15,440 nt of DNA from JBDSTW01 sp039914705 (lineage in GTDB: Bacteria; Pseudomonadota; Gammaproteobacteria; SURF-13), in NCBI GenBank assembly GCA_039914705.1, contig JBDSOT010000019.1:1-15440 (forward strand), in the 5' to 3' direction. This document shows positions 14,765-15,440 of the stretch, one piece after another. The notes beneath the pieces were generated by a model. The model did no database searches. It was not told the origin of the DNA and saw only the letters and a list, made by a program, of their open reading frames with translations. Every line of letters begins with the position of its first letter. Position 1 is the stretch's first letter. A program made the translations under genes and the position numbers.

Positions 14765-15440
14765 GTGATTGATCGTTTAGTTATCATCGGTGTGGGTCTG
14801 ATCGGCGGCTCGCTGGCCCTGGCCCTGAAAAAGGCCGGCGCCTGCCGTGAGGTCGTGGGGTGCGGACGCAATCCGCTACATCTTAAGAAGGCCGTTGATC
14901 TGGGGGTTATAGACCGCTACGAAACCGGCATTGGCCAGGCCGTGCAAGGCGCCGATAGAGTGGTGCTGGCCGTGCCGGTCGGCGCCATGGAGGCGAGCTT
15001 TGCACAACTGCGCGGACATTTGGACCCGCAGGCCGTATTCACCGATGTAGGCAGCACCAAGGGTAGCGTGGTCGAGGCGGCGCGGCGGGTTTTTAAGCAA
15101 CTGCCGGAAAATTTTGTCCCCGGTCACCCGATTGCCGGCACCGAGGATAGCGGCGTGGAGGCGGCCACGGCCGGGCTTTTTCAGCAGCGGCGCGTGGTGC
15201 TGACCCCGCTGCCCGAAACCAGCGCCGCAGCCCTGGCCAAGGTACGCGAGATGTGGCAGCTTGCCGGCGCCGAGGTCGTGGAGACCGGCGTTGCCCATCA
15301 CGATGAGGTGTTGGCCGCCACCAGCCACCTGCCGCATCTACTCGCCTATACCCTGGTGGATACACTGGCGCGCATGGATACCAGCGAGGAAATTTTTCGC
15401 TACGCGGCGAGCGGTTTTCGCGATTTCACACGCATTGCCG
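14765..15440 (+). CDS. tyrA: Prephenate dehydrogenase, N-terminal part (3' truncated by window edge)
   Basis: An open frame of 225 codons runs off the right edge. It begins VIDRLVIIGVGLIGGSLALA, a Rossmann nucleotide-binding loop with GVGLIGGS at 9–16. TDVGSTKGSV (93–102), GHPIAGTEDSGVEAA (120–134) and ATSHLPHLLAY (185–195) follow, and FRDFTRIA (218–225) is reached at the edge. These are the hallmarks of the TyrA prephenate/arogenate dehydrogenase family; His121 matches the catalytic histidine. It oxidatively decarboxylates prephenate to 4-hydroxyphenylpyruvate for tyrosine synthesis. The start is GTG at 14765: an in-frame TAA at 14753–14755 leaves no room for an earlier start, and no strong ribosome-binding site is seen. 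Whether it is fused to aroA, as in Pseudomonas, cannot be seen. The cofactor preference (NAD or NADP) is not determinable by eye. Confidence 0.95.
   Translation, partial: MIDRLVIIGVGLIGGSLALALKKAGACREVVGCGRNPLHLKKAVDLGVIDRYETGIGQAVQGADRVVLAVPVGAMEASFAQLRGHLDPQAVFTDVGSTKGSVVEAARRVFKQLPENFVPGHPIAGTEDSGVEAATAGLFQQRRVVLTPLPETSAAALAKVREMWQLAGAEVVETGVAHHDEVLAATSHLPHLLAYTLVDTLARMDTSEEIFRYAASGFRDFTRIA

Overview
The window is about 55% GC and reads as a chromosomal stretch of a gammaproteobacterium. The order gyrA–serC–(serA)–pheA–hisC–tyrA, with mtnA and mtaD just upstream, is the arrangement I recall from Pseudomonas-type genomes. An ompA-like gene beside gyrA also recalls betaproteobacterial gene order. 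The species cannot be fixed from this sequence. Almost every base is explained by familiar housekeeping genes. No mobile element, CRISPR array, tRNA, rRNA or clear horizontally acquired island was found, and no new multi-gene system is visible.

Layout. (1) 1–3865, plus strand: the end of a branched-chain amino acid ABC transporter operon, livK (3' end only), livH, livM, livG, livF. Its genes are tightly packed or overlapping. (2) 3926–6070, minus strand: mtaD (methylthioadenosine/S-adenosylhomocysteine deaminase), preceded by an ompA-family periplasmic/outer-membrane gene that has its own strong intrinsic terminator. mtaD converges on livF. (3) 6071–6322: a 252-base divergent control region between ompA (minus) and mtnA (plus), with promoter-like elements for both and a tandem 8-mer. 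It is the longest gene-free stretch in the window. (4) 6323–7375: mtnA (methylthioribose-1-phosphate isomerase). (5) 7525–15440, plus strand: gyrA, serC, serA, pheA, hisC and the 5' part of tyrA, which runs off the right edge.

How the genes work together. livKHMGF imports leucine, isoleucine and valine. mtaD and mtnA are two steps of methionine salvage from methylthioadenosine; the phosphorolysis step that links them is not encoded here. serA and serC are the first two steps of serine synthesis from 3-phosphoglycerate. pheA and tyrA are the two branches from chorismate/prephenate to phenylalanine and tyrosine. hisC in this position may supply the aromatic transamination as well as the histidine step. 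gyrA encodes the DNA-cleaving subunit of gyrase.

Points worth a second look are small-scale: a very AT-rich patch inside gyrA, a gyrA promoter with a perfect −10 but no −35, an apparent loss of the canonical catalytic glutamate in SerA, a tandem repeat next to the ompA promoter, and a barrel-less OmpA with two cysteine pairs.
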